The notes under the pieces: model-generated | The model's database searches: none | Seen by the model: only the letters and a program-made list of their open reading frames with translations | Told to the model about the DNA's origin: nothing | Shown here: positions 37,000-46,049 of the stretch, one piece after another | How the letters are laid out: each line of letters starts with the position of its first letter | How positions within the stretch are numbered: the stretch's first letter is position 1 | Assembly: GCA_039818985.1 (NCBI GenBank) | Contig: JBCBSU010000001.1 | Span: forward strand, 522,367-586,366 | Length of the DNA: 64,000 bases | Source of the DNA: Pseudomonadota bacterium | Lineage (GTDB): Bacteria; Pseudomonadota; Alphaproteobacteria; Sphingomonadales; Sphingomonadaceae | Direction of reading: 5' to 3' | Program-made: the position numbers and the translations under genes

Positions 37000-37093
37000 C
37001 GCGATGGTTATGCACAAACTGCACCGCCAAGGCAAAGCGGAGCCGCTAGTCTGATCCCTTGACGGCGGCCAGGACTGTCGGCATCGCAAGGAC

Positions 37094-37999
37094 ATGATAG
37101 ATTTCGGCATAGACAGCGCACCCTACACCCTCACAGGGACAGATATTTCCGTCAGCCCAATGGCCTGGGGCATGTGGCGCTTTGCCGGACAGGGTGTGGA
37201 GCAGGCACAGCATCTGGTGGAAACCGCGTTGGACAGCGACATCACCCTGTTCGACACCGCCGATATTTACGGCTTTGGCGAGCAGGGCTTCGGTGCGGCC
37301 GAGGAGTTGTTGGGGCAGGTCTTTGCCCTCAATCCTTCACTGCGCCAGCGCATGGTGCTGGCCAGCAAGGGCGGCATCACCCCGCCAGTGCCTTATGACA
37401 GCTCGCGCGACTATCTCGACAAGGCGCTCAATGCCTCGCTCAGACGGCTCAATGTCGACTATCTCGATCTCTACCAGATCCATCGCCCGGATATCCTGAC
37501 TCACCCCCAGGAGCTGGCTATTACGCTCGACTCGATGGTGGCCAGCGGTCGGGTGCGCGCTATTGGCGTTTCCAACTTCACCACAGCCCAGATCAATGCG
37601 CTGCGCGAATTTCTGAATGCTCCACTAGTGACAACGCAACCCGAATTCTCGCCGCTGCACCTGCAGCCGATAGAGGACGGCCAGCTTGACCAGGCGATGC
37701 AGCACCGTATCGCGGTTCTGGCCTGGTCGCCTATCGCTGGTGGGCGGCTGATCCAGCCGAAAACAGCGCACGAACAGGAGGTCACTGCGGCACTGCAAAG
37801 CATTGCCGATGACCAGAACGTCTCAGTCGCCGCCGCCGCCATGGGCTGGCTGATGGCACATCCGGCGAAAGTGATCCCGATTATCGGATCGCAAAATGCC
37901 AAGCGTATTGCCGATGTGACCAGAGCGCTGTCGATGCAATGGACTCGCGACCAATGGTATGATGTGCTGGTCGCCAGTCGCGGCGAGCCCTTGCCCTAA
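37094..37999 (+). CDS. Aldo/keto reductase (YdhF-like)
   Basis: A 301-aa NADPH-dependent oxidoreductase with a TIM barrel. The catalytic tetrad is visible: Asp and Tyr in FDTADIYGFG, Lys in LASKGGI and His in YQIHRPD. The coenzyme-binding end has IIGSQNAKRI. The substrate is unknown and probably small carbonyl compounds. It is divergent from the porin gene. Confidence 0.92.
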   Translation: MIDFGIDSAPYTLTGTDISVSPMAWGMWRFAGQGVEQAQHLVETALDSDITLFDTADIYGFGEQGFGAAEELLGQVFALNPSLRQRMVLASKGGITPPVPYDSSRDYLDKALNASLRRLNVDYLDLYQIHRPDILTHPQELAITLDSMVASGRVRAIGVSNFTTAQINALREFLNAPLVTTQPEFSPLHLQPIEDGQLDQAMQHRIAVLAWSPIAGGRLIQPKTAHEQEVTAALQSIADDQNVSVAAAAMGWLMAHPAKVIPIIGSQNAKRIADVTRALSMQWTRDQWYDVLVASRGEPLP

Positions 38000-38151
38000 T
38001 ATATAGGACTGCCAAGCTGGTTGTCCCTCTCAGCATTACAAAGCTGCGCCATGGGCGGGCGTAGAATATTTATAATCGCTTTTGCCGCCAATGCGACTAT
38101 ATGCAGCGTCGCAAAGCCGATTCCGAATAATATGCGTGCAGGTAAGAAAAA

Positions 38152-38958
38152 ATGGATATGGAAACCAGAACGCCGATGCTGATCCCCGAGTCCAAGGCGT
38201 TTGAAACCGTCGAAGTTCTGTGGGTCAAGCACTGGAATGAGGGGCTGTTCAGCTTCGCCGTCACCCGTCCGCGCAGCTTTCGCTTTCGTTCGGGCGAGTT
38301 TGTCATGATCGGCATGCCGATTGATGGCAAGCCCCTGGTGCGTGCTTATTCGGTGGCCAATCCAGCCTATGCTGAAGAGCTCGAATTCCTGTCGATCAAG
38401 GTGCCCAACGGCCCGCTGACTTCGCGATTGCAGAATATCCAGCCCGGCGACCAGCTCTATCTTGGCCGCAAACCCACCGGCACTTTGGTGTCCGAGGCGT
38501 TGCGCCCCGGCAAGCGGCTGTTCCTGCTCTCCACCGGCACCGGCTTGGCGCCGTTTCTCTCGATCATCCGTGACCCGGACATCTATGAGCGTTTCGACCA
38601 TATCATCCTGACCCACAGCGTGCGTCAGGTCAGCGATCTAGCCTTTTATGACGAGCTGGAATCGCGGCTGGCGGACGATCCGCTGATCTCGGAAGAGGCT
38701 GCAAGCCAGTTCCACTATGTCCCGACCGTGACCCGCGAGGAATTCCGCAACACTGTCCGCATCGACAAGCTGATCGAAGACGGCACGCTGTTCGCTGTTG
38801 GCGACAAGCAATTCGACCCGGAGAATGACCGCATCATGATGTGCGGCAGTATGGATATGATCAAGCAGTTCTCGGAGTATTTCGAAGGACTGAACTTCGA
38901 GGAAGGCGCCAATTCCAAGCCCGGCGATTTCGTGATTGAACGGGCCTTTGTGGGGTAA
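38152..38958 (+). CDS. fpr: Ferredoxin--NADP+ reductase
   Basis: A 268-aa FAD enzyme of the bacterial FPR type. It exchanges electrons between NADPH and ferredoxin or flavodoxin. The FAD motif RAYSVANP, the NADP motif STGTGLAPFLSI and the C-terminal ..ERAFVG, where the terminal residues stack on FAD, are present. Three Met codons lie in the first nine; the first is used. The gap before it (38000-38151) holds nothing recognisable except its promoter. Confidence 0.93.
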   Translation: MDMETRTPMLIPESKAFETVEVLWVKHWNEGLFSFAVTRPRSFRFRSGEFVMIGMPIDGKPLVRAYSVANPAYAEELEFLSIKVPNGPLTSRLQNIQPGDQLYLGRKPTGTLVSEALRPGKRLFLLSTGTGLAPFLSIIRDPDIYERFDHIILTHSVRQVSDLAFYDELESRLADDPLISEEAASQFHYVPTVTREEFRNTVRIDKLIEDGTLFAVGDKQFDPENDRIMMCGSMDMIKQFSEYFEGLNFEEGANSKPGDFVIERAFVG

Positions 38959-38998
38959 ATATTCTCCGCTTGCGGACAGTGTCAGTTTCAGGAAAGAA

Positions 38999-39073
<75 letters not shown>

Positions 39074-39203
39074 GCAGCCAGCCTTGTATCTGGCTGGCAG
39101 ATGGCCCGTCGCAACCGCGCATAACCATCGGTGAACGCGCTCTTATCGGCTTTGTGTCACAGGGGCAAGACCCCGATCAGCCGATTTTCACGTCAATACG
39201 GTT

Positions 39204-40295
39204 CTAACCGATCTGGCGCACCCAGCCATGCGGGTCGGGGGCCGATCCGCGCTGGATATCGACCAGCCGGGCGCGCATTTTCTCGGTGATCTGCCCCGGT
39301 CCGCCGCTGCCAATGGTGAAATCGCCATCGACCGATTTTACGGTGCCGACGGCTGTTACCACCGCCGCGGTGCCGCAGGCCATGGTCTCGACCAGTTGCC
39401 CGGATTCACTATGCTTGCGCCAGTCTTCAAAAGCATAGGGCTCTTCGCGCACCGTCAGCCCCTCGTCACGCAGCAGCTGGATCAGCGAATCACGGGTGAT
39501 GCCGGGGAGAATGGTGCCGGTTAGAGGCGGGGTGATGACCTCGCCATTATCGAACACGAAGAACAGGTTCATGCCGCCCAGTTCCTCGACCCAGCGCTTT
39601 TCCGCGGCGTCGAGAAACACCACCTGGTCGCAACCCGCTGCGATCGCCTCGGCCTGGGCCGGCAGGCTGGCGGCATAATTGCCACCGCATTTGGCGGCAC
39701 CGGTGCCGCCGGGCGCAGCGCGCGAATAATTTTGCGAGGCCCAGATGGTGACCGCTGGTGCGTCGCCCTTGAAATAGGCGCCGACCGCCGAAGCGATCAC
39801 GAGATAGAGATATTCCTTTGCCGGGCGGACGCCGAGAAAGGCCTCGCTGGCGAACATATAGGGCCTGAGATACAATGCCCCGCCTTCCTGCGGCGGGATC
39901 CAGTCGCGCTCGACTTCGGTCAGGCGGGTGATCGAGTCGAGAAAAATCTCCTCGGGCAATTGCGGCATCGCCATGCGTTCGGCCGAGCGCTGGAAGCGGC
40001 GGGCATTCTGTTCGGGGCGGAACAGCGCGATCGATCCATCGACCTGCTTATAGGCTTTCATGCCTTCGAAGATTTCCTGCGCATAATGCAGCACCGCCGC
40101 TGCCGGGTCGAGTGACAGCGGCCGCCGGGCGCTGATCTCGGCGTCGTGCCAGCCCTTGCGTTCGGTATAGCGCACCAGCGCCATATGATCGGTAAACAGC
40201 GTACCGAAACCCGGATTCTTCAATCGCTCCTCGCGCTCTGCGGCAGGCATGGGGTCGCTATTGGGGTGAATGGTAAAATCGGGCTGTTGCGCCAT
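39204..40295 (-). CDS. ilvE: Branched-chain amino acid aminotransferase
   Basis: A 363-aa fold-IV PLP aminotransferase for leucine, isoleucine and valine. The PLP lysine is K202 in TGAAKCGGNYA. Further family blocks are YAQEIFEGMKAY, YLRPYMFASE and GTAAVVTAVG. The ATG at 40295 follows GAAGGAG; an in-frame upstream extension is not supported. It is divergent from the MarR gene, with a 173-bp shared promoter region. Confidence 0.94.
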   Translation of the reverse strand: MAQQPDFTIHPNSDPMPAAEREERLKNPGFGTLFTDHMALVRYTERKGWHDAEISARRPLSLDPAAAVLHYAQEIFEGMKAYKQVDGSIALFRPEQNARRFQRSAERMAMPQLPEEIFLDSITRLTEVERDWIPPQEGGALYLRPYMFASEAFLGVRPAKEYLYLVIASAVGAYFKGDAPAVTIWASQNYSRAAPGGTGAAKCGGNYAASLPAQAEAIAAGCDQVVFLDAAEKRWVEELGGMNLFFVFDNGEVITPPLTGTILPGITRDSLIQLLRDEGLTVREEPYAFEDWRKHSESGQLVETMACGTAAVVTAVGTVKSVDGDFTIGSGGPGQITEKMRARLVDIQRGSAPDPHGWVRQIG

Positions 40296-40468
40296 CTGTC
40301 CTGCTCCTTCTGCCCCGTATTCCTTGCAGGCCGCGGCCTGTGGACGGGTGGTTTTTAGTGCCAGGATTATGCCTTTAGCGAAGCCATATCGCCGTTGCAT
40401 GATCATAGCAATTGGCTATCGCCGCTTGAGGTTGCAATCCTCTATGCGCGCTGGCAGATTACGTCAAT

Positions 40469-40996
40469 ATGACTGACCCATCTGCCCGTATTCCGGCACC
40501 TGCTGCCCCGGCCGCTTCACCCATGTTCCTGCGTGAGGAGGAAATCCGTCGCGGCATGGAGCTGCTCTATTTCGGCTATACCCGGCTGACCCGCGCCATC
40601 GATGAAGGCCTTGCCAAACAGGGCCTGGGCCGGGCGCATCATCGGGCGCTCTATTTCATCGCACGCGAGCCGGACCTGACCGTCAGCCATTTGCTGCGGC
40701 TGCTGGCGATCACCAAACAGTCGCTCGGCCGGGTGCTGACCGAGCTGCAGCGGCGCGGCCTGATCCAGACGCGTCCGGGTATTGTCGATCGCAGGCAGAA
40801 GCTGTTGCGGCTGACAGCTGAGGGTGAGCGGCTCGAGGCTGAGCTGTTCGATGCGTTGCGCGTGCGCCTGTCGAGCGCCTATGCCGCAGCGGGGCAGGAG
40901 AGCGTCACTGGTTTCTGGCGTGTGCTCGAAGGGCTGGTGCCCGAGGAGGACCGCGAACTGGTCAGCGATCTCGGCGAGAAGCTGCGCGACCGCTGA
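40469..40996 (+). CDS. MarR family transcriptional regulator (PetP-like)
   Basis: A 175-aa winged-helix regulator. The region GLAKQGLGRAHHRALYFIARE, DLTVSHLLRLLAITKQSLGRVLTELQRRGLI and VDRRQKLLRLTAEG covers the DNA-binding helices and wing, and resembles PetP of Rhodobacter. It has an Ala/Pro-rich N-terminus of about 18 residues. The effector and targets are unknown. Divergent placement suggests that it may control ilvE, which is only inferred. Confidence 0.88.
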   Translation: MTDPSARIPAPAAPAASPMFLREEEIRRGMELLYFGYTRLTRAIDEGLAKQGLGRAHHRALYFIAREPDLTVSHLLRLLAITKQSLGRVLTELQRRGLIQTRPGIVDRRQKLLRLTAEGERLEAELFDALRVRLSSAYAAAGQESVTGFWRVLEGLVPEEDRELVSDLGEKLRDR

Positions 40997-41054
40997 ATTC
41001 TATCCTCATTCCATAGTTGACTGATTTATTTCTATATCAAATCCGGAGAAGCTC

Positions 41055-42485
41055 ATGAAACCGCTCATGCGTCTTATGGTGCCTGCCTTTGCTCTTTTTC
41101 TCGCCCCGGCTTCCTTCGCCCAGGATGATAGACCGGTGTCGGCCCCCAGCGATTTTGCCGTCTGCGAAGATGCCGCAGTACATCCGGTACTAAACGGCAC
41201 ATTATGCGCCACCGTGACGGTTCCGTTGGACCATAAGAGGAGTGGCGATGAGGATATCCGGCTTTTCGTCCGAAAATTTCCGACCGATGGCCATCCCCGG
41301 GGTCAGCTCTGGCTGGTGGCCGGCGGTCCGGGAGAATCGGGTGCATCCTTCTATCCCTTTATTGACACCATCCGTGCAGCGGCGCCGGGCTTTGATCTGT
41401 TCATTCCCGACCATCGCGGCACTGGCTTTTCCACCCGGCTGTGCCCCGAGGAAGAAAACCCCGAAAGCGATGGCGGCTCGGCTCTGGCAGGCGCAGAATG
41501 GGGCAGTTGCTTTGGTGCCCTCAACGCCAATGCCGCACGCACCAAGGCTTTCACCATCTCCAATGCGGCGCATGATCTGAGACTGCTCATGGCGCGTCAC
41601 GACAATGGCCAGAAGCGCTACCTCTATGGCGTCTCCTATGGCACCCAGTTGGTGCTGCGGACGCTGGCCATCGCACCGCCGGACAATCTCGACGGTGTGA
41701 TCCTCGATTCCGTCATCCCGCCCGAAGATGACACACAATGGGATCTCAGCCATCGCTCGGCCGTGACCGATATGGTCGGTCGGCAGGCGCTGAGCGATTG
41801 CGAGCAGGACGACGCGTGCCGCAAACTTTTTGCCGGCCCGGTAGTGACCGAATTAGAGGCACTGCTTGCCGATCCGGCAGTGGTGGAGATGCTCGGTCCG
41901 AAGCCCAAATATACCCTTTCCAGCCTGCTCGACCTGCCAGAGACCCGGGCGATGCTGCCCTATGTCATTGCCGGATTGCGTGTTGGTGATCCGGCATGGC
42001 TGGAACATGCCAAGGCGCGGCTTGCCGGGCTTGGCGCGAAGTTTGCCCCCTTTAAGCAGGGCTTTTCCTCGGTGCCGCTGGTCAGCCTGATCAGCCGCTC
42101 GGAGAATAATCCGCGCCCGGACCTGACGGCAGAGCAGATTGCAACAGAGGAAGCGGCCTATCTCTTCGCCAGTCCCTTGCCCTCATTGCTGCTTGCAGGC
42201 GGGATTCCGAGCTATGACCGCGATGAGTATTTTGCCCGATTGCCGGGGAGTATACCACCCATGCTTGTTCTCCACGGTGATCTCGACCCGAAAACCGCCT
42301 ATCCCGGCGCGCAGGCGAATGTGAGGCGCATCGGGGCTGTCGGCCGAGTCCGATTGACCACCATCAAGGGCGCGCCGCATTTCATCCTGATGACCGCACC
42401 AAAATGCTTTACCGCGTCGGTGCAGGGCTTTCTGGAAAATGGCCTGCTGCCAGAGCCTTCTGTCTGTATGCTCAATGATGGCTAA
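41055..42485 (+). CDS. Exported alpha/beta hydrolase, tripeptidyl aminopeptidase-like
   Basis: A 476-aa periplasmic or secreted hydrolase with a signal peptide (MKPLMRLMVPAFALFLAPAS). It has the oxyanion-hole block VAGGPGESG, the nucleophile elbow GVSYGT, the Asp in LHGDLDPKTAY and the His in KGAPHFIL. The layout matches the prolyl/tripeptidyl aminopeptidase (SlpD/Tap-like) group, in which a lid region splits the fold. It probably cleaves N-terminal peptides. GGAG lies before the ATG. Confidence 0.87.
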   Translation: MKPLMRLMVPAFALFLAPASFAQDDRPVSAPSDFAVCEDAAVHPVLNGTLCATVTVPLDHKRSGDEDIRLFVRKFPTDGHPRGQLWLVAGGPGESGASFYPFIDTIRAAAPGFDLFIPDHRGTGFSTRLCPEEENPESDGGSALAGAEWGSCFGALNANAARTKAFTISNAAHDLRLLMARHDNGQKRYLYGVSYGTQLVLRTLAIAPPDNLDGVILDSVIPPEDDTQWDLSHRSAVTDMVGRQALSDCEQDDACRKLFAGPVVTELEALLADPAVVEMLGPKPKYTLSSLLDLPETRAMLPYVIAGLRVGDPAWLEHAKARLAGLGAKFAPFKQGFSSVPLVSLISRSENNPRPDLTAEQIATEEAAYLFASPLPSLLLAGGIPSYDRDEYFARLPGSIPPMLVLHGDLDPKTAYPGAQANVRRIGAVGRVRLTTIKGAPHFILMTAPKCFTASVQGFLENGLLPEPSVCMLNDG

Positions 42486-42926
42486 CGGCCGTCTTTCCTG
42501 CGAGCCAAAATGAGAGGGGCCGTGACTCGTCCCTGCAGGAACAAGCGCACGGCCCATCGCATGGTCAGCGGCCGGAAGTGCCGCCTTCGTGACTATGCCT
42601 TTTGGTCCTTGAAAGACCGGTTAAAAGGCATCTCCACGAATGGACTTCTCCGACCTCTTTGCTGAACCATGAGACATCGGATCACCTCCTTTCGCTTGTA
42701 TGGAAACCATTGCCTTGCCCTCGCTTTAATCGTCCGTTTTGGACCGCTACTGCCTGACAAGACTCAAGGTGAATCATTGCGAGTCAGACAACAAGACTTG
42801 ATTTAATTTTTTTTGCGGACAATAATCGGAATTCGCGCTGATTGAACCCGAAACGCATCTTCCGCAAAACCGAAAAACGCCGCTAAACTGCGACTTTTGC
42901 AATCTTCGCAATGGCTTAGGCTGTGA
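42486..42926. ncRNA. Structured 440-bp gap, candidate ncRNA or leader (strand unclear)
   Basis: No normal protein gene fits here. Three consecutive stem-loops are seen: GGGCCGTG/CACGGCCC (42518-42556, with inner CCTGCAGG), GCGGC/GCCGC (42569-42585), and a two-part stem GCCTTTT-GGTC/GACC-AAAAGGC (42598-42630). On the plus strand CGGATCACCTCCTTT (42679-42693) copies the 3' tail of 16S rRNA, so the minus strand carries a perfect Shine-Dalgarno. A T8 run stands at about 42808-42815. It could be a minus-strand leader with short ORFs, or a plus-strand small RNA with an anti-Shine-Dalgarno segment. Confidence 0.45.
42622..42678 (-). CDS. Tiny ORF (18 aa) behind a perfect Shine-Dalgarno
   Basis: The ORF reads MSHGSAKRSEKSIRGDAF and stops with TAA inside the stem at 42598-42630. 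The preceding AAAGGAGGTGATC is fully complementary to the 16S rRNA tail, with seven bases between GGAGG and the ATG, the ideal spacing. A 12-codon frame (ATG at 42631) and a 26-codon frame (42563-42483, MRWAVRLFLQ...) follow on the same strand. No protein family is recognised. A leader peptide or a microprotein is possible; so is chance, given the very short length. Confidence 0.4.
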
Positions 42927-43457
42927 CTATGCGCGGCACTGTTCGACGATGCGCGCTATCTCCGGCGCGGCGGGGATACGCACCGCCTGATTAGCCGGGG
43001 TCCGCACCCCGAAATAGCCGCGGCTATAGACAATCTGGTCGAGCAACCGGTCATCTTTTGGCAGTCTGATGCGGATATCGGCATCGTCGTCATGGCCTTC
43101 ACGGGTCCCGGCGATGGTCCATTCGTTGAAGCTGGTCATCAGTGTCAGCGCATTGCCGTCGCCGATCACCAGATGCCGCGTCAGGTAAACCGCATCATCC
43201 TGTCGGTCACAGCGAATGGTGATGACGGCGCGACCAATACCGTCGGTCAGTTCCGCCTTGCGGCTGTCAAAACTCCACGCGCCATTGACGCGCGGCCAGA
43301 TGCGCCAGTCGGCGGGCGGTTCGGGCAGCGTGGTTTGTGTCCCTGCCGATTGTGGTACGGCTTCGGGTTGCGATATCGCTTCGGGCGTAGCCTGTGGCAT
43401 GGCAAAAGCGGCGACGGAGAGCGAGGTGAAGAGCATCAGGGCGCGGATCATGGGCAT
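42927..43457 (-). CDS. Exported hypothetical protein
   Basis: A 176-aa protein with a signal peptide (MIRALMLFTSLSVAAFAMPQ), then a Pro/Gln/Glu-rich linker up to about residue 50 and a compact C-terminal domain (WPRVNGAWSFDSRKAELTDGIGRAVITIRCDRQ...). Two Cys (IRCDRQ and the near-terminal EQCRA) may pair. Close matches may exist in sphingomonads, but no named domain is recognised. ATG at 43457 and at 43451 are both possible. Convergent with the alpha/beta hydrolase gene; divergent from tlyA. Confidence 0.72.
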   Translation of the reverse strand: MPMIRALMLFTSLSVAAFAMPQATPEAISQPEAVPQSAGTQTTLPEPPADWRIWPRVNGAWSFDSRKAELTDGIGRAVITIRCDRQDDAVYLTRHLVIGDGNALTLMTSFNEWTIAGTREGHDDDADIRIRLPKDDRLLDQIVYSRGYFGVRTPANQAVRIPAAPEIARIVEQCRA

Positions 43458-43527
43458 ATGATGGCGCTTTGCGGATCATCTCTCAAGCTTGAACTTTGCC
43501 CCGATATGTGCCCATGGCGTCGGCACC

Positions 43528-44298
43528 ATGGCAAAGTCCCCCAAGATCAGGAAACAGCGCGTTGACCAGATGCTGGTGGCACGCGAACTGGCCGAAACCC
43601 GCAGTCGGGCCCAGGCATTGCTGCTGGCAGGCCTGGTGTTTTCCGGCGAGCAGCGCATCGACAAGCCGGGCCAGCAATTGCCTGAGGATGCACCGCTGGA
43701 GGTGCGTGGGCGTGATCACCCCTGGGTGTCGCGCGGTGGGCTCAAGCTCGATCATGCACTTGATCATTTCAACCTTGATGTCACCGGCATGACCGCGATC
43801 GATATCGGTTCATCGACCGGTGGCTTTACCGATGTGCTGCTGTCGCGCGGGGCGAAGCGGGTCTATGCCGTCGACAGCGGCACCAACCAGCTGGCGTGGA
43901 AGCTGCGTCAGGATGAACGGGTGATCGTGCATGAGCAGACCAGCGCGCGGATATTGACTGGTGAGCATATTCCCGAGCTGCTGGACATTGCGGTATGCGA
44001 TGCCAGCTTCATATCGCTGGAAAAGATATTGCCGGTGCCGCTCGGCTTTGTCCGTGCGGGCGGCTGGGCGGCGGCGCTGATCAAGCCGCAATTCGAGGTT
44101 GAACGGCACCAGGTCGGCAAGGGTGGGGTGGTGCGCGATGTGGCCTTGCATCAGGCTGTTTGCGACCGGGTCTGCACCTGGCTGGAGGATCATGGTTGGG
44201 AGGTGGCGGGGGTAACCACCAGCCCGATCACTGGGCCCAGCGGCAATGTCGAGTTTCTCGTCGCGGCACGGAAACAAGGCACGGGAAAAGATGCTTAG
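43528..44298 (+). CDS. tlyA: TlyA family rRNA (cytidine-2'-O)-methyltransferase
   Basis: A 256-aa RNA methyltransferase. An N-terminal S4 domain (QRVDQMLVARELAETRSRAQALLLAG) is followed by a Rossmann SAM-binding domain (AIDIGSSTGGFTDVLLSRGAKRVYAVD) and the FtsJ-like Lys/Asp/Lys/Glu sites (LIKPQFEV). TlyA methylates 16S C1409 and/or 23S C1920; some relatives are called hemolysins. The ATG at 43528 gives the family N-terminus; an upstream ATG would overlap the divergent gene's promoter. Confidence 0.92.
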   Translation: MAKSPKIRKQRVDQMLVARELAETRSRAQALLLAGLVFSGEQRIDKPGQQLPEDAPLEVRGRDHPWVSRGGLKLDHALDHFNLDVTGMTAIDIGSSTGGFTDVLLSRGAKRVYAVDSGTNQLAWKLRQDERVIVHEQTSARILTGEHIPELLDIAVCDASFISLEKILPVPLGFVRAGGWAAALIKPQFEVERHQVGKGGVVRDVALHQAVCDRVCTWLEDHGWEVAGVTTSPITGPSGNVEFLVAARKQGTGKDA

Positions 44299-44368
44299 CA
44301 AACTGGCACAATCGCTCGGTTCTTCCTAAGACCGAATGAAAGTATATATGCGTGGATGAGGGACGGAT

Positions 44369-44953
44369 ATGAACGAACTGGCATCACCGGGGCAATTGCG
44401 CATGGCCTTTTGGCGCTGGGCGCTGTTCATCGTGCCACTGACAGCGCTGCTTGGCTTTGCCTCGGCGCAGATTGCCGGGACGGGCGAGGATAATCCCTGG
44501 TTCGCGGCGCTGGTCAAGCCCGATGCCCAGCCGCCTGGTTGGGCCTTTGGCGCGGCCTGGGCCGTGCTCTATGTCATGATCGGCTTTGCTGTGTCGCTGG
44601 TGCTGAATGCACGCAATGCGCCGATGCGCTGGGTCGCGGTCGGCTTCTGGGTTGCACAACTGGCGCTCAACCTGTTCTGGTCGCTCTATTTTTTCGGCAT
44701 GCACCAGGTAACGAGCGCGTTTTACCTGCTGCTGGCGATCTTCGTGCTGGCGATGATCACGACGCTGATGTTCGGGCGAATCCGGGCGCTGGCGGCGTGG
44801 CTTATGGTGCCCTATCTCGCCTGGCTTTGCTTTGCTTCGATCCTCAACAAGCAGATTGACACGCTCAATCCCGATGCCGAAACGCTGATCGTTCCAGCCA
44901 GTCAGAGCGGTGGTGCGTTGCCGCCATCACAATCATTGCCACCGCCGCAATAA
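44369..44953 (+). CDS. tspO: TspO/MBR family tryptophan-rich sensory protein
   Basis: A 194-aa membrane protein with five TM helices. TspO signature motifs are present: NPWFAALVKPDAQPPGWAFG, WAVLYVMIGF, ALNLFWSLYFFG and PYLAWLCFASILN. TspO binds porphyrins and cholesterol-like ligands and affects oxygen or stress responses. The C-terminal 30 residues (Ser/Pro/Gln-rich) exceed the common 155-160 aa length. No pigment genes adjoin it. Confidence 0.93.
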   Translation: MNELASPGQLRMAFWRWALFIVPLTALLGFASAQIAGTGEDNPWFAALVKPDAQPPGWAFGAAWAVLYVMIGFAVSLVLNARNAPMRWVAVGFWVAQLALNLFWSLYFFGMHQVTSAFYLLLAIFVLAMITTLMFGRIRALAAWLMVPYLAWLCFASILNKQIDTLNPDAETLIVPASQSGGALPPSQSLPPPQ

Positions 44954-45043
44954 CCAACCGGCTCACCCGTCAATATGGCTTGTTTCAAACGCTGACCTGC
45001 CCATATAATGACGAGATCAATCGAATGACGGAAGACCGATCCC

Positions 45044-45334
45044 ATGCAGAGTGACAACAAGCTATTCGCCGATTTCGCCCGTATCATGAACGGTGCGGCT
45101 GGCACATTTGCCGGCATGGGGCGTGAGGCCAGTGAAGGCGCGCGCGAGCGGGCGAAACAGTGGTTTGCCGGCATGGACTTTGTCAGTCGCGAGGAATTCG
45201 ACGCGGTCAAGCAGATGGCGGCAACCGCTCGCGAAGAGGCCGAAGCGCTGAAGCAACGCGTCGCCGAACTGGAGGCTGCCGCCAAGCCCAAGGCTGCCCG
45301 CCGCAGCACCGCGGCAAAAAAGAGCGATAGCTGA
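45044..45334 (+). CDS. ubiK: Ubiquinone biosynthesis accessory factor UbiK
   Basis: A 96-aa membrane-associated coiled-coil protein of the YqiC/BMFP family. It has an amphipathic N-terminus (LFADFARIMNGAAGTFAGM), the block WFAGMDFVSREEFDAVKQMA, a coiled coil (AREEAEALKQRVAELEAA) and an Ala/Lys tail. UbiK helps the UbiJ-based ubiquinone complex. A small 11-bp tandem repeat (TTTCAACAGCC twice, 45363-45384) lies just downstream. Confidence 0.88.
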   Translation: MQSDNKLFADFARIMNGAAGTFAGMGREASEGARERAKQWFAGMDFVSREEFDAVKQMAATAREEAEALKQRVAELEAAAKPKAARRSTAAKKSDS

Positions 45335-45475
45335 ACCGTTTAGCGTATAAACAGCCCCAGCTTTTCAACAGCCTTTCAACAGCCTTTTCCAGTTGTCCCC
45401 GGCGAAATTGCCGGACGGCTTGCCTTTGTGTCCTATCCCGGCGCATGGTTAAGCCATGATTAGGCCAAGGCCCCA

Positions 45476-46015
45476 ATGTGTCGTCACACTCCCCAATTGG
45501 ATGACCTTATGATGATTTCCGACCAGATCGACCTCGACAGCCAGGAAGCCCCGCCAATGGAGATGCTGGTCGCGCTGTTCGAGGCGCGCGGTTGGCCGAC
45601 CGAGCGCGATGGCGATGATGAAATCGCGGCGGAGATAAAGGGCGACTGGACGCGCTATTCGCTGCGTGCGATCTGGCGCGAGGAAGACAATGTGTTGCAG
45701 CTGTTGCTGCTCCCCGAACTCAAGATCGCCGATGACAAGCGGCAAGCGATTTATGAGGCGCTGGGGCTGATCAACGAGCAGCTGTGGCTCGGCCATTTCG
45801 ATCTCTGGTCGAATAACGGCATGCTGCTCTATCGCCATGGCCTGATGCTCGGCGATGACGGCCTGCTCGAGCTGGAACAGGCACAGACGCTGGTCGAAAC
45901 CGCGCTCAGCGAATTTGACCGTTTCTACCCGGTGTTTCAGTTCATTCTCTGGGGTGATAAGAGCCCGCAGGAAGCGCTCGCCAATGCACTGATTGATACC
46001 ATGGGCGAAGCGTAA
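45476..46015 (+). CDS. YbjN domain-containing protein
   Basis: A 179-aa soluble protein of the YbjN family (type III secretion chaperone-like fold). Recognised blocks: MEMLVALFEARGWPTER, INEQLWLGHFDLWSNNGMLLYRHGL and an acidic N-terminus. YbjN regulates motility and stress in E. coli; the molecular role is unclear. The start may be 45476 or the Met pair at 45509/45512, which would drop the first 11-12 residues. It precedes proC by 34 bp and is probably co-transcribed. Confidence 0.85.
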   Translation: MCRHTPQLDDLMMISDQIDLDSQEAPPMEMLVALFEARGWPTERDGDDEIAAEIKGDWTRYSLRAIWREEDNVLQLLLLPELKIADDKRQAIYEALGLINEQLWLGHFDLWSNNGMLLYRHGLMLGDDGLLELEQAQTLVETALSEFDRFYPVFQFILWGDKSPQEALANALIDTMGEA

Positions 46016-46049
46016 ACAGCTTCCGGATTTCGCTGTATCGGAGGTATGC

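Noticed and set aside
42679-42693. 15-base identity to the 3' end of 16S rRNA
   Set aside because: Only the last bases match and there is no further rRNA sequence, so it is not an rRNA fragment. It is kept as a ribosome-site or anti-SD observation.
45363-45384. 11-bp tandem repeat TTTCAACAGCC, two copies
   Set aside because: Too short and only two units; probably replication slippage after ubiK, not a CRISPR or regulatory array.
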